From positions 1 through 57,987 of the forward strand of contig MNTV01000040.1 in assembly GCA_001917175.1 (NCBI GenBank): a DNA stretch of 57,987 nucleotides, read 5' to 3'. Under the pieces are notes generated by a model. That model saw only the letters and a program-made list of their open reading frames with translations, was not told where the DNA came from and did no database searches. Both the position numbers and the translations under genes were made by a program. Positions 33,270-42,695 of the stretch are shown one piece after another (within the stretch, counting starts at the first letter, position 1; each line of letters starts with the position of its first letter). The DNA comes from Azospirillum sp. 51_20 (GTDB lineage: Bacteria; Pseudomonadota; Alphaproteobacteria; RF32; CAG-239).

Positions 33270-33296
33270 CAGATTTTCAATAAGGATCAAAATAGA

Positions 33297-33650
33297 ATGA
33301 GTACGGTTTTATTAGTTGTTCATCTGCTGGTTGCCATTTTTCTGGTTGCCCTGATTTTGCTGCAGCGTTCCGGCGGCGGCGCCCTTGACGGGCTCGGCGG
33401 CGGTTCGGGCGCCGGCAATTTCCTGACCGCCCGCGGCACCGGCAATCTGCTGACCCGTCTGACGGCGATTATGGCCACGCTGTTTTTTCTGACCAGCCTG
33501 TCGCTTTCCCTTTATTACAAGGATCACGGCAACACCGTCGGCCGGTCCATTCTCGACAAGCCGGCGGCGGAAGCTTCCGTCCCCGCCGAAGCGGCGCCTG
33601 CCGAACCGGCGGCTCCTGCGGCACCGAGCGCTCCGGTGGCGGAAAAATAA
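33297..33650 (+). CDS. secG: Preprotein translocase subunit SecG
   Basis: 117 aa. Two TM helices (about 3-24 and 55-75) flank the conserved linker LLQRSGGGALDGLGGG, where family members have a Gly-rich LxQxG motif. A low-complexity Ala/Pro/Glu tail (about 88-117) extends to the C-terminus, as in many alphaproteobacterial SecG proteins. SecG supports protein export through SecYE. A terminator follows 22 bp later. Confidence 0.93.
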   Translation: MSTVLLVVHLLVAIFLVALILLQRSGGGALDGLGGGSGAGNFLTARGTGNLLTRLTAIMATLFFLTSLSLSLYYKDHGNTVGRSILDKPAAEASVPAEAAPAEPAAPAAPSAPVAEK

Positions 33651-33672
33651 ATGCGCGGCAATGCAACAATTG

Positions 33673-33703
33673 AAAGGCACCTTTTTTAACGAAGGTGCCT
33701 TTG
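33673..33703 (+). terminator. Terminator after secG
   Basis: The stem AAAGGCACCTT with AAGGTGCCTTT has a loop of T and A. The outer T's form the tail. Confidence 0.75.
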
Positions 33704-33752
33704 TCACTTTAAAATACGGAAAACTTTTTATATTTACGGGAATTTTTAAACC

Positions 33753-35396
33753 ATGACTGAGAACTTGAACCGGAAAACGAAATTCATTTTTATCACCGGT
33801 GGCGTCGTGTCGTCTTTGGGCAAAGGACTGGCTTCCGCCTCGCTGGCAGCGGTGCTGCAGGCAAGGGGCTTCAAGGTCCGCCTGCGCAAGCTGGATCCCT
33901 ACCTTAACGTTGACCCCGGCACCATGAACCCGTGTCAGCACGGTGAGGTTTTCGTAACCGACGACGGTACCGAAGCCGATCTGGATTTGGGACATTACGA
34001 ACGTTTTTCCGGCATTCCCGCCACCCGGCACGACAGCGTGACTTCCGGCAAAATCTATCAACGGGTGCTCGACAGGGAACGCCGCGGCGACTACCTCGGC
34101 GCCACCATTCAGGTAATTCCGCACGTGACCAACGAAATCAAAAGCTTTATCCTTTCCGACCTGACGGACGAAGATTTTGTCTTGTGCGAAATCGGGGGAA
34201 CCGTCGGCGACATTGAAGGGCAGCCTTATCTGGAAACGATCCGCCAGCTGGCATATGAACTCGGGCGCGAACGGACGATGTTTGTACATCTGACGCTGCT
34301 GCCCTATATTCCGACCGCCGGAGAACTGAAAACCAAACCGACCCAGCATTCGGTCAAACAATTGCAGGAATACGGCATTCAGCCCGATATTCTGCTGTGC
34401 CGTTCGCAAGTGGAAATTCCCCAAAACGAAAAACGCAAAATCGCGCAGTTCTGCAACGTGCGCGAGGAGAGGGTGATCGCCGCGCTCGACGCCCGGTCCA
34501 TTTACCACGTGCCGACGGCCTATTCCCGGGAAGGGCTGGATGCGGAAGTCTGCAAATATTTCGGGCTGGACGCCCCGGCAGCGGATTTGGACAAGTGGCG
34601 GCAAATTACCGAAGTGATGGAAAATCCGGAAGGAGAAGTGCGGATCGCCGTCGTCGGCAAATATCAGCTGCTCGAAGCCTACAAATCTTTAAACGAAGCG
34701 CTCGCCCACGGCGGCATTGCCAACCGTTTCAAAGTCAAAATCAAATGGGTGGATGCCGAAGACGTGGAAAAAGACGGCGCCGCCGAACATCTTTCGGACG
34801 TCAGCGGCATTCTGGTGCCGGGAGGTTTCGGCAGCCGCGGCACCGAAGGCAAAATTGCCGCCGTCCGCTATGCCCGGGAAAACAGCATTCCCTGGTTCGG
34901 CATTTGTTTCGGCATGCAAATGGCGGTAATCGAAACCATGCGCAACATAGCCGGCATTAAAAACGCCGGCAGCACGGAACTGGATCCCGAATGCGAAGCC
35001 GTGGTCGGGCTGATGACGGAATGGGACAAGGACGGCGCGCGGGAAATCCGTAGCCAAAACGGCGACTTGGGCGGCACCATGCGGCTCGGCGCCTATCCCT
35101 GCGTGCTTGCGCCCGGCTCGAAAGCCGCCGCGATATACGGCTGCGGCGAAATCAGCGAACGGCATCGGCACCGTTATGAGGTAAATATCAAATATGAGTC
35201 TTTACTTCGCAAATCAGGTATGCTAATAACCGGTAAATCTCCGGACGGCAAACTTCCGGAAATAGTCGAGCGGCCGGAGCATCCGTGGTTTGTCGGCGTG
35301 CAGTTTCATCCGGAACTGAAGTCCAAGCCGTTTGCCCCGCACCCGTTGTTTGTGGCTTTCGTGAAAGCCGCGATTGACAACAGCCGCCTTTTGTAA
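33753..35396 (+). CDS. pyrG: CTP synthase
   Basis: 547 aa. It makes CTP from UTP, ATP and glutamine. The synthetase domain (about 1-270) begins KFIFITGGVVSSLGKGLASAS and has KLDPYLNVDPGTM and EIGGTVGDIEG. The class I glutamine amidotransferase domain (about 300-540) has the nucleophile Cys in GICFGMQMAV, and the His-Glu pair in VQFHPELKSKP. The length and domain order are standard. Downstream are pagP and kdsA in the same direction. Confidence 0.97.
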   Translation: MTENLNRKTKFIFITGGVVSSLGKGLASASLAAVLQARGFKVRLRKLDPYLNVDPGTMNPCQHGEVFVTDDGTEADLDLGHYERFSGIPATRHDSVTSGKIYQRVLDRERRGDYLGATIQVIPHVTNEIKSFILSDLTDEDFVLCEIGGTVGDIEGQPYLETIRQLAYELGRERTMFVHLTLLPYIPTAGELKTKPTQHSVKQLQEYGIQPDILLCRSQVEIPQNEKRKIAQFCNVREERVIAALDARSIYHVPTAYSREGLDAEVCKYFGLDAPAADLDKWRQITEVMENPEGEVRIAVVGKYQLLEAYKSLNEALAHGGIANRFKVKIKWVDAEDVEKDGAAEHLSDVSGILVPGGFGSRGTEGKIAAVRYARENSIPWFGICFGMQMAVIETMRNIAGIKNAGSTELDPECEAVVGLMTEWDKDGAREIRSQNGDLGGTMRLGAYPCVLAPGSKAAAIYGCGEISERHRHRYEVNIKYESLLRKSGMLITGKSPDGKLPEIVERPEHPWFVGVQFHPELKSKPFAPHPLFVAFVKAAIDNSRLL

Positions 35397-35432
35397 TTAA
35401 ATCGGAGAATCATTTAACCAAAAGAAAGCATT

Positions 35433-35975
35433 ATGAAAAAGAAAATACTGACTATTGCATTTTTGGCGCTGTTTGCGCTCCCGGCCCGGGCCGGAACAAT
35501 CGGCAATTTTTTCGGCCGGGCGTTTGAAAACGCAAAATATGCCTTAAGCTGCGGCAACAACGATCTTTACGTTCCCGTCCGTACCTGGCACAACCGCCTG
35601 TTTTACGACCAGGAGCATATTGACAAATACAACGAGGAGCCGTGGGGTATCGGTTTCGGCCGCAGTTTTTGGGAAGGCAACGAATGGCACGGCGTTTACG
35701 CCATGGCCTTCAAAGATTCCAACTTCTATTTGGAAACGATTGCCGGCTATGCCTATCTCTACAACTGGGACCTGGACAATTCCGGCGACTGGAAAGTCGG
35801 CGTCGGTTACACGCTCAGCCTGACCCAGCGGGAAGAATACATGTATATCCCGGTTCCGCTGCCGCTGCCGATTGCCAGCCTGACATACCAGCGTCTGTCA
35901 TTGCAGGCAGCCTACATTCCCGGCGTCAAAAACGACGGCAACGTTCTGTTCGCATGGTTGAAATGGACTTTTTAA
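35433..35975 (+). CDS. pagP: Lipid A palmitoyltransferase PagP
   Basis: 180 aa with a signal peptide (cleavage near ARA-GT, residue 20). PagP is an eight-stranded outer-membrane barrel that moves palmitate from phospholipid to lipid A and so protects against cationic peptides. The catalytic triad is visible: His53 in RTWHNRL, then Asp95 and Ser96 in AFKDS. Flanking motifs are highly conserved: DKYNEEPWGIGFG, WHGVYAMAFKDS, the proline-rich YIPVPLPLPIASL, YIPG and NGNVLFAW, ending in Phe. It lies between pyrG and kdsA, 37 bp and 24 bp away, so it may be cotranscribed with kdsA. Confidence 0.93.
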   Translation: MKKKILTIAFLALFALPARAGTIGNFFGRAFENAKYALSCGNNDLYVPVRTWHNRLFYDQEHIDKYNEEPWGIGFGRSFWEGNEWHGVYAMAFKDSNFYLETIAGYAYLYNWDLDNSGDWKVGVGYTLSLTQREEYMYIPVPLPLPIASLTYQRLSLQAAYIPGVKNDGNVLFAWLKWTF

Positions 35976-35998
35976 CCCCAAGATAAAAGGAAAAACTG

Positions 35999-36844
35999 AT
36001 GGAAAACCAAAAAACGATCAAAATCGGAAACTTTGAAATCGGCAACAAACTGCCGCTGGCAATCATTGCCGGTCCCTGCCAGATCGAAAGCCGGCAGCAT
36101 GCCGTCGACATTGCCGGCGCCATGGTGGAAATGACCAAAGAGCTCGGCGTTAACTATATTTTCAAAGCTTCCTATGACAAGGCCAACCGCACCTCGCTGA
36201 GATCGCCGCGCGGCGTCGGCATTGAAGAAGGCATGAAAACCTTTGACGAAATCAAAAAACTGTACGGTTGCCCGATTTTGACCGACGTTCACGAAAGGGA
36301 ACAATGCGCAATTGCCGCCGAACATGTCGATATGCTGCAAATTCCCGCCTTTTTATGCCGGCAGACGGATCTGGTGATTGCTGCCGCTCAGACCGGTAAA
36401 ATCATCAATATTAAAAAAGGACAGTTTTTGGCACCTTGGGACATGAAAAACCTGGTCATGAAATCGGTTGACAGCGGCAACCCGAACGTCTGTCTGACGG
36501 AACGGGGTACCTGTTTCGGCTACAATACGCTGGTGACCGACATGCGCGCTTTTCCGCAAATGGCCAAAGACACCGGTTGTCCGATCATCTTTGACGCCAC
36601 CCACTCGGTTCAGCAGCCGGGCGGCCTCGGCGGATGTTCCGGCGGTCAGCGGGAGTTTGCGCCGGTGCTGGCACGGGCCGCGGTTGCCGTCGGTGTGGCC
36701 GCCGTTTTTATGGAAACGCACGAAAATCCGGACAAAGCGCTCTCGGATGGCCCCAACTCAATTGCTTTAAAGGATATGAAGCGGGTCATTTCCGAACTGA
36801 TGGCTTATGACAAGATTACCAAAACCATTATTTCTGACTATTAG
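35999..36844 (+). CDS. kdsA: 3-deoxy-D-manno-octulosonate 8-phosphate synthase
   Basis: 281 aa. KdsA condenses arabinose 5-phosphate and phosphoenolpyruvate to Kdo-8-phosphate for lipopolysaccharide. Motifs: IIAGPCQIESRQHA at about 21-34, FKASYDKANRTS, DVHEREQC, IKKGQFLAPWDMKN, ERGTCFGYNTLV, and FDATHSVQQPGG. Cys in the GPC position marks the metal-dependent class of KdsA, in contrast to the Asn of the E. coli enzyme. It is preceded by pagP, which also acts on lipid A, so two lipopolysaccharide genes are adjacent. Confidence 0.96.
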   Translation: MENQKTIKIGNFEIGNKLPLAIIAGPCQIESRQHAVDIAGAMVEMTKELGVNYIFKASYDKANRTSLRSPRGVGIEEGMKTFDEIKKLYGCPILTDVHEREQCAIAAEHVDMLQIPAFLCRQTDLVIAAAQTGKIINIKKGQFLAPWDMKNLVMKSVDSGNPNVCLTERGTCFGYNTLVTDMRAFPQMAKDTGCPIIFDATHSVQQPGGLGGCSGGQREFAPVLARAAVAVGVAAVFMETHENPDKALSDGPNSIALKDMKRVISELMAYDKITKTIISDY

Positions 36845-36866
36845 TCCTTTGTTTCCAAAGAAAAAG

Positions 36867-36894
36867 GCCCCGGATCGAAAAGACCGGGGCTTTT
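36867..36894. terminator. Bidirectional terminator after kdsA
   Basis: The stem GCCCCGG with CCGGGGC has T-rich tails on both strands. It separates kdsA from the convergent membrane-protein gene. Confidence 0.85.
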
Positions 36895-36914
36895 AAGACG
36901 CATGGAGGCGGAAA

Positions 36915-37271
36915 TCAGGAAGTTTTCGGCGGTTGTCGTTCGTCGGAAGATGACGTCAAAATCCCTTCCAACACCCAATAAACGAAAGCATTGGTCAAAA
37001 ACAAAACAATAATTTCGGCCGTATAAGACATCAGGGAGGAATGTTCGGTCAAAATCAGCAAATCCATGATCGTAAGAGAAGCGCCGACGAAAACGTAAAA
37101 ACAACCGCTTTTTTCGTCTTTGCCTCCCGACCAGCAAAAATAAGCGATAATTGCGATAACTATCAGCAGAATCAACAGTCTGGTAACAGTTGAGGCTTGC
37201 AGATAACGAACAAGATCAGCCAAAACTGCCGTTCCGGCAAGGTTGGCGGCAAACAATGAAAACCTTTTCAT
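36915..37271 (-). CDS. Small multi-pass membrane protein (118 aa)
   Basis: 118 aa. Three hydrophobic helices are clear (about 28-47, 56-75, 82-103), and a weaker one may exist near 8-20. The tail is polar (SSSDERQPPKTS). No family or catalytic motif is recognised. It is convergent with kdsA and divergent from recO, with which it shares an AT-rich upstream region of about 107 bp. Confidence 0.6.
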   Translation of the reverse strand: MKRFSLFAANLAGTAVLADLVRYLQASTVTRLLILLIVIAIIAYFCWSGGKDEKSGCFYVFVGASLTIMDLLILTEHSSLMSYTAEIIVLFLTNAFVYWVLEGILTSSSDERQPPKTS

Positions 37272-37378
37272 ATGCAGAATAATTTTAAAATTGTTGCGTA
37301 ATTGTTTCTTATCGTATGGTTTTTATTGCAATAAGTCAACCGGATAGTTATGATAAAAATCAACAACGGGGAACACAA

Positions 37379-38095
37379 ATGCAGTTTAAAGACGAAGGAT
37401 ACATTGCCGCCATCCGCCGTTACGGGGAAAATTCTTTGATTGTCAACGTGATAACCAAAGAACACGGACTGATCGGCGGGTTTGTCAAAGGCGGCGGCAG
37501 CAAAAAGAACGCCGGCATCTACCAACCCGGCAACCGGATTTCCGTCGACGCTTATGCGCGGATCGAAGAAAATATGCTCAGCTTAAAAACGGAGCTGCTG
37601 GCGCCGACGGCCGTCAGCTTTATGAATTCGCCCGCCAAACTGGCGGCGCTTTCGTCCCTGTGTTCCCTGTGCGCCGCCTGTCTGCCGGAAAAGGAAAATC
37701 TGGAAAGGTTTTACTATTATATCGAGAGTTTTTTTGATCTGATAGATGAAAAAAACTGGCTTACTCATTATTGTTTCTTTGAATTTTATCTGCTTGAATA
37801 TCTCGGTATCGGGCTGGACTTAAGCGAGTGCGCCGTCACCGGGAGCCGGGAAAACCTGGCATATGTTTCGCCCAAAAGCGGCCGCGCCGTATGCCGGGAG
37901 TCCGGCGCGCCGTATGCCGCCCGGCTATATCGCTACCCGCATTTCATTGTGGATAAAAACTATTTTCCGAACCGCGGAGAAATGGCCGACTTGCTGAAAA
38001 TGACCGGCTTTTTCCTCACCAAAAACTTTTTTCAAATACACGGCTTGAAATTCCCGCAAAACCGTGCTAACTTGCTGGCAAATCTGGACTTATAA
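37379..38095 (+). CDS. recO: DNA repair protein RecO
   Basis: 238 aa from the ATG at 37379 (GGGGAAC upstream); an upstream in-frame start exists without support. RecO anneals strands and loads RecA with RecR in the RecF pathway. The N-terminal OB fold (about 1-80) shows the pattern EGYIAAIRRYGENSLIVNVIT, and GFVKGG. A helical region follows. The usual C-terminal zinc-finger cysteines are not preserved as a full set: only Cys at CAVTG and CRESG are seen. It is followed by parC after 8 bp. Confidence 0.9.
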   Translation: MQFKDEGYIAAIRRYGENSLIVNVITKEHGLIGGFVKGGGSKKNAGIYQPGNRISVDAYARIEENMLSLKTELLAPTAVSFMNSPAKLAALSSLCSLCAACLPEKENLERFYYYIESFFDLIDEKNWLTHYCFFEFYLLEYLGIGLDLSECAVTGSRENLAYVSPKSGRAVCRESGAPYAARLYRYPHFIVDKNYFPNRGEMADLLKMTGFFLTKNFFQIHGLKFPQNRANLLANLDL

Positions 38096-38103
38096 GAGAA
38101 AAA

Positions 38104-40338
38104 ATGCAGGAAAACGAAGAAAAAATAAAAGACGTACAGCTGGCCGAAGAACTCAGCAAACGTTATCTCTCATATGCGATGTCGACCATTGTTTCCCGTT
38201 CGCTGCCGGACGTCCGCGACGGTTTGAAACCGGTTCACCGCCGGCTGCTATACGCCATGCGCCAGCTTCATCTTGACCCGAAATCCGGGTTTAAGAAATG
38301 CGCCCGCGTGGTCGGCGACGTCATCGGTAAATACCATCCTCACGGCGACAGTGCCGTATACGGCGCCATGGTTCGTCTGGCACAGGATTTTTCCGTCCGT
38401 TATCCGTTGGTCGACGGGCAGGGCAACTTCGGCAACATCGACGGCGACGGCGCGGCCGCCATGCGTTACACGGAAGCCCGGCTGACCGAATTTGCAATTG
38501 CAATGATGGAAGGGTTAAACGACAACGCCGTCGACTTCATGGAAACCTATGACGGAGAGGAAAGCGAACCGGTTGTCATGCCCTCAATGGTGCCGAATCT
38601 GTTGTGCAACGGTTCTGCCGGCATTGCCGTCGGCATGGCCACCAACATCCCGCCGCACAATTTGAGTGAAGTCTGCGACGCGCTGCTGTACCTGATCGAA
38701 AATCCCGAATGCGAAATCGAACCCTTGGTGCGAAAAATAAAAGGCCCCGATTTTCCGACCGGCGGATACATTATTGATAAGTTTGAAAACATTTTGGACG
38801 CGTACCGCCAGGGGAAGGGCGTTTTCCGCATCCGTGCCAAATGGGAAAAAGAAGACCTGGGACACGGGCAATATCAGATCGTCATCACCGAAATTCCCTA
38901 TATGGTGCCCAAAGCCAAACTGGTGGAAAAAATCGCTTCGCTGCTTTTGGAAAAGAAAATTCCGCTGTTAAGCGACATCCGCGACGAATCTTCGCACGAC
39001 ATCCGCATTGTGCTGGAACCCAAAAGCCGCCTGGTCGACGCCGGGTTGCTGATGGAGCATTTGTTTAAGCAAACGGATCTTGAAAGCCGTTTCAATCTCA
39101 ACATGAACGTTCTTGATTCCGACGGCGTTCCGCGGGTGATGTCAATCAAAGAAGTTTTGCGCGAATTCTTAAATCATCGTCATACGGTATTGATCCGGCG
39201 TACAAATTACCGGCTGGAAAAAATCAATTACCGTTTGGAAATTTTAAGCGGTTATCTGATTGCCTACCTCAACCTTGACCGGATTATTCAAATTATCCGC
39301 GAGGAAGACGATCCCAAAGCCGTCATGATGAAAGAGTTCAAACTGACAGACAACCAGTCGGAAGCCATTTTGAACATGAAGCTTCGTTCGCTGCGCAAAC
39401 TGGAAGAAAGCCAGATTCGTGAAGAATATGACGAATTGTCCGAAGAAAAAGCGGGATTGGAAGAGCTGCTCGGCGACGAAGGCAAACGCTGGCTGGCGAT
39501 TGCGGCCGAAATCAGGCAGATGAAGGAAAAATTCGGCAAAAAAACCGCGCTCGGTCGTCGTCGTACGGAGTTTTCCGAAGTGGCGGAAGAAATCGAAGTT
39601 CCGCTGGAAGCGCTGATCGAAAAAGAACCGATCACCGTTATTTTGTCGCAAAAAGGGTGGATACGCAGTCTGAAAGGACACGTCAGCCTCACCGACGAGT
39701 TCAAGTTCAAAGACGACGACGCGCTGCAAATTGCACTCCATGCACAAACGACCGATAAACTGGTGATTATGGACAGTTCCGGCAAATTCTTCAACGTTGC
39801 GGCCAACGAAATCCCGAGCGGAAGAGGGTTCGGACAACCGCTGCGGCTGATGATCGACGTCGCCAACAACGACGAAGTCGTTTCCATGTTCGTTTTTGAA
39901 CCGAAAGCCTCATATCTGATTGCGTCAAAACGCGGTTACGGCTTTATCATCGACGAAAACCACATCATTGCCCAAACCCGCAACGGACGTAAAATCATGA
40001 ACGTTTCCGAAGGCGACGCGGCCATGTTCTGCCTGAAAGTTACCGGTGACATGGTGGCCATCGTCGGCGACAACCGCAAACTGCTGGTCTTCAAAAGCGA
40101 GGAAATACCGACTTTGGCCAGAGGCCGCGGCGTGGGGCTGCAAAAGTACAAAGACGGAGGATTGTCGGACATTCAGTTCTTCAACGAAGCGGACGGTTTC
40201 AGTTTTAACCGTTCCGGCGGCGTCAGCACGGAAAAAGAACTTCTGACCTGGCTCGGTCATCGCGCCCAAGTCGGCAAACTGGTTCCGTTCGGCTTTCCGA
40301 AGAACAATAAGTTTTTCAACCAAAACAACGAACAGTAA
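38104..40338 (+). CDS. parC: DNA topoisomerase IV subunit A
   Basis: 744 aa, the ParC length (GyrA is longer). With ParE it decatenates daughter chromosomes. The catalytic tyrosine is Tyr122 in MRYTEARL. The quinolone-determining segment reads HPHGDSAVYGAM with the usual Ser83-equivalent present, and Gly where E. coli ParC has Glu84. The conserved PNLLCNGSAGIAVGMATNIPPHNL follows. A coiled-coil arm (about 380-470) and a beta-pinwheel C-terminus with weakly conserved blades complete it. It starts 8 bp after recO. No terminator is seen downstream; an intergenic repeat follows. Confidence 0.95.
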   Translation: MQENEEKIKDVQLAEELSKRYLSYAMSTIVSRSLPDVRDGLKPVHRRLLYAMRQLHLDPKSGFKKCARVVGDVIGKYHPHGDSAVYGAMVRLAQDFSVRYPLVDGQGNFGNIDGDGAAAMRYTEARLTEFAIAMMEGLNDNAVDFMETYDGEESEPVVMPSMVPNLLCNGSAGIAVGMATNIPPHNLSEVCDALLYLIENPECEIEPLVRKIKGPDFPTGGYIIDKFENILDAYRQGKGVFRIRAKWEKEDLGHGQYQIVITEIPYMVPKAKLVEKIASLLLEKKIPLLSDIRDESSHDIRIVLEPKSRLVDAGLLMEHLFKQTDLESRFNLNMNVLDSDGVPRVMSIKEVLREFLNHRHTVLIRRTNYRLEKINYRLEILSGYLIAYLNLDRIIQIIREEDDPKAVMMKEFKLTDNQSEAILNMKLRSLRKLEESQIREEYDELSEEKAGLEELLGDEGKRWLAIAAEIRQMKEKFGKKTALGRRRTEFSEVAEEIEVPLEALIEKEPITVILSQKGWIRSLKGHVSLTDEFKFKDDDALQIALHAQTTDKLVIMDSSGKFFNVAANEIPSGRGFGQPLRLMIDVANNDEVVSMFVFEPKASYLIASKRGYGFIIDENHIIAQTRNGRKIMNVSEGDAAMFCLKVTGDMVAIVGDNRKLLVFKSEEIPTLARGRGVGLQKYKDGGLSDIQFFNEADGFSFNRSGGVSTEKELLTWLGHRAQVGKLVPFGFPKNNKFFNQNNEQ

Positions 40339-40356
40339 CAGCAAGCGAAACAAATG

Positions 40357-40486
40357 CATAAATTTCCGCAAGTTGACGCAGGCGGTTAGCCGTTCCGAAC
40401 CTCAACCGCCCGGCCGAAAAGCTTCGCAAGCTTACGGCTGGGCCGGAGCCGGCATCTGCCCGCTTACGCATGCGTCCAATCATAAA
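40357..40486 (-). repeat. Interspersed intergenic repeat, copy after parC
   Basis: In minus orientation it reads GGACGCATGCGTAAGCGGGC, then CCCAGCCGTAAGCTTGCGAA, GGCCGGGCGGTTGAGGTTCG, and ends CGCCTGCGTCAACTTGCGGAAA. It is the best-preserved copy, 18 bp past the parC stop. Confidence 0.75.
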
Positions 40487-41462
40487 GACATTCTGTTACT
40501 TTTCGCGGGATGTTTTTTGCAAACGGAAAACTTAAGCCGCTTTATACGGAAAACTTTATTGCCGACAAAGAGGGAAAAGCGCGCCAAACTGTCTTGATTT
40601 AAATATAACATTGTTTTTGCAGGAAGATTTTGGAAAGAGATTTTACAGAGACATCCGCGGAGAATATACAAAACATAAAAGGATACGGATCATCAGAGCC
40701 ATGACATACTCGGTGACAACATGGACAGCCTTAAAGAAAAAATCGATATGAAAGAAAGAAAATGCGGACTGCGCCCGGCGCGGGCATAAAGCGACATTCG
40801 TCCTGTATAAATTTTAGTCCTCATTCCGCCGCCGGTTCAAATTGAGGTACGGCGGCAGAGAATTTTGACATTCTGATTACCGGTACGCAGCCGGAAAAGC
40901 GGCAAGCCGCTGTTATCGTTATCGGTATAACGTTTTGCAATATCCTTCTTTAATTTCAATTCGGTACAGTTGCTCGCCCACGGATTCCCTGGCCGGCATC
41001 GGCAATTTGTTCGCCCCAAATACAAACTGAGAAACGTGCCGATTAAAACCGACGCATTGGCGCGGTTTTCGTCAAAAAAATATCATATAATCAGTTAAGA
41101 CAGTCACTGCTTGGAAAAAATCTTTTCGTACGCATTAAGCGATTTGTCTGCTTACACACATTGCACCGGCATTTGCCGATGACGCCTCAACAAAAATCTT
41201 AGGGACGGGCGTTTAATAACGGAAAGTACAAGAGAATTATCTTGAAGCTTCGACAGCAGACAAAACAGATGCCGGATAAAAACATCGGTTTTTCTGTCGG
41301 AACCGGTAATATTGCACTTTACAAAAAAACTTGGTTTTGTCTTAACAATTTACGGAACCATGACAAAACAACTCCGCTTTCAACACTGGAAAATATACCG
41401 CCGGAACTTGCCGGGCAGGGAATAATGACCGGTTAAACAAGCCTCGCTTTTCTTTTATGTTT

Positions 41463-41586
41463 TTAAAACGTCTGCATAAGCAGTGCAGGCATTCCGGCGC
41501 CGTCGTAAGCTTGCGAAGTTTTTGGGCCGGGCGGTTGAGGTTTGGAACGGCTAATACCGCTTGCGCAAGCCGATGGAAAATATTTA
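41463..41586 (+). repeat. Interspersed intergenic repeat, copy at 41.5 kb
   Basis: It shares AACGTCTGCATAAGC, CGTAAGCTTGCGAAG, GGCCGGGCGGTTGAGGTTTG and CGCTTGCGCAAGCCGATGGAAA blocks with the copy at 40357, in opposite orientation. Confidence 0.75.
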
Positions 41587-42133
41587 ACGTGGCAGATTGA
41601 CAATCCAGCCTTTGAACAATCAAACAGGCGGGAAAAATTTTCCGGCCGTCTGATAAAAAAAACTTTCTTAGAAAATTTTACAGAAGAAATGCTCAACGCA
41701 AAAAAGAAATACAACAGGAAAGCGCAAATTGATTCCGTTGCCGGTATTTTTTTGATAAAGAAAAGAAAAAACATCGTTTTTTCAAACAATTGTGCGATGT
41801 TCCGGAAACAAGAAAGCGCCCTTTTTCCATTATATATATTTGTCGCATAATATGTATTATGTATAGTTATTATTTTATAGACAACGGATTGATAAACAAA
41901 AGAAAAATATTGAAACAAGCACCAAAAACAGCGTTCAGAACAAGGACAAAATTATTTTTAAGCGCAAAATTAAACTTGTTTTGTTTTCCGGACTGCCAGC
42001 CGTACTTCCAGACATTTTCGGCACGATAAGGAAAACGGATTCCTGAAAAACTTATGACAAGGAAAAATGACGTCTGCTGCTTGATGTTTCTTAGGCTCAA
42101 CCGAGACAAATATACTTTTTGAATACCGTTTTT

Positions 42134-42266
42134 TATGATTCGAACGTCTGCGTCAGCAGATAGATGTAGACATACTAGCCCAGCCGTAAGGCTTGCGTAG
42201 CTTCGGGCTGGACGAACGAAGTGCGGAATGGTTAATACAACTTGCGTCAGCTAGTGGAAGTTTATT
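42134..42266 (+). repeat. Interspersed intergenic repeat, copy at 42.2 kb
   Basis: It has the blocks CGAACGTCTGCGTCAGCAGA, CCCAGCCGTAAGGCTTGCGT, GTGCGGAATGGTTAATACAA and CTTGCGTCAGCTAGTGGAAG. The centre is more diverged than in the two copies before it. Confidence 0.65.
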
Positions 42267-42695
42267 TAATTTTTTCAAATCGTGGTTTTCTGCCTTTTGT
42301 TTTATTCCACATTTTGCCCGATCTGCGCTAAAATTTCCCTGCGAAACGATAAGCGGAAGCGCAAAGCTTGTCTTCTCTAAGTTTTTTATGCCGAAACCTG
42401 ATAATAACGGCAGTTTTTATAATGTTTACAAATTGTACCGGTTTCCGACAAGATAAAAATTCCCGATCTGACGATTCATAAAAGCTCTGAAGATATATTC
42501 GTGTCAAATTGAGCTTTTAGCTTCTTGTGCATGCGCGCTGCGGCAAAGGGACCATGGTTTTGCACGTAAAAAACTTTTTTGTCGTTGTAATAACGATCCG
42601 TCAACAGTTTTTAAAATAAGTATTCGTAAGCTGAGTACAGGCATTTTGTCGTCCGAAAAAAATCAAACGCCGTACTGCGGATTAACCGCGTCTGC

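Larger units (their letters stand above)
40339..42695. other. Gene-poor 2.4-kb region
   Basis: No intact gene is supported. It contains three copies of the interspersed repeat (40357, 41463, 42134). Between 40840 and 41240 the minus strand reads like decayed coding sequence in shifting frames (for example DENRANASVLIGTFLSLYLG, then ASNCTELKLKKDIAKRYTDN), which I cannot assign. The plus frame at 41542-41850 begins inside a repeat and is Lys-rich, with no ribosome binding site. Overall AT content is higher than in the flanks. Confidence 0.55.

Noticed and set aside
41542..41850. Plus-strand 102-codon Lys-rich frame
   Set aside because: It begins inside a copy of the interspersed repeat, lacks a ribosome binding site and ends in an AT-rich palindromic region.
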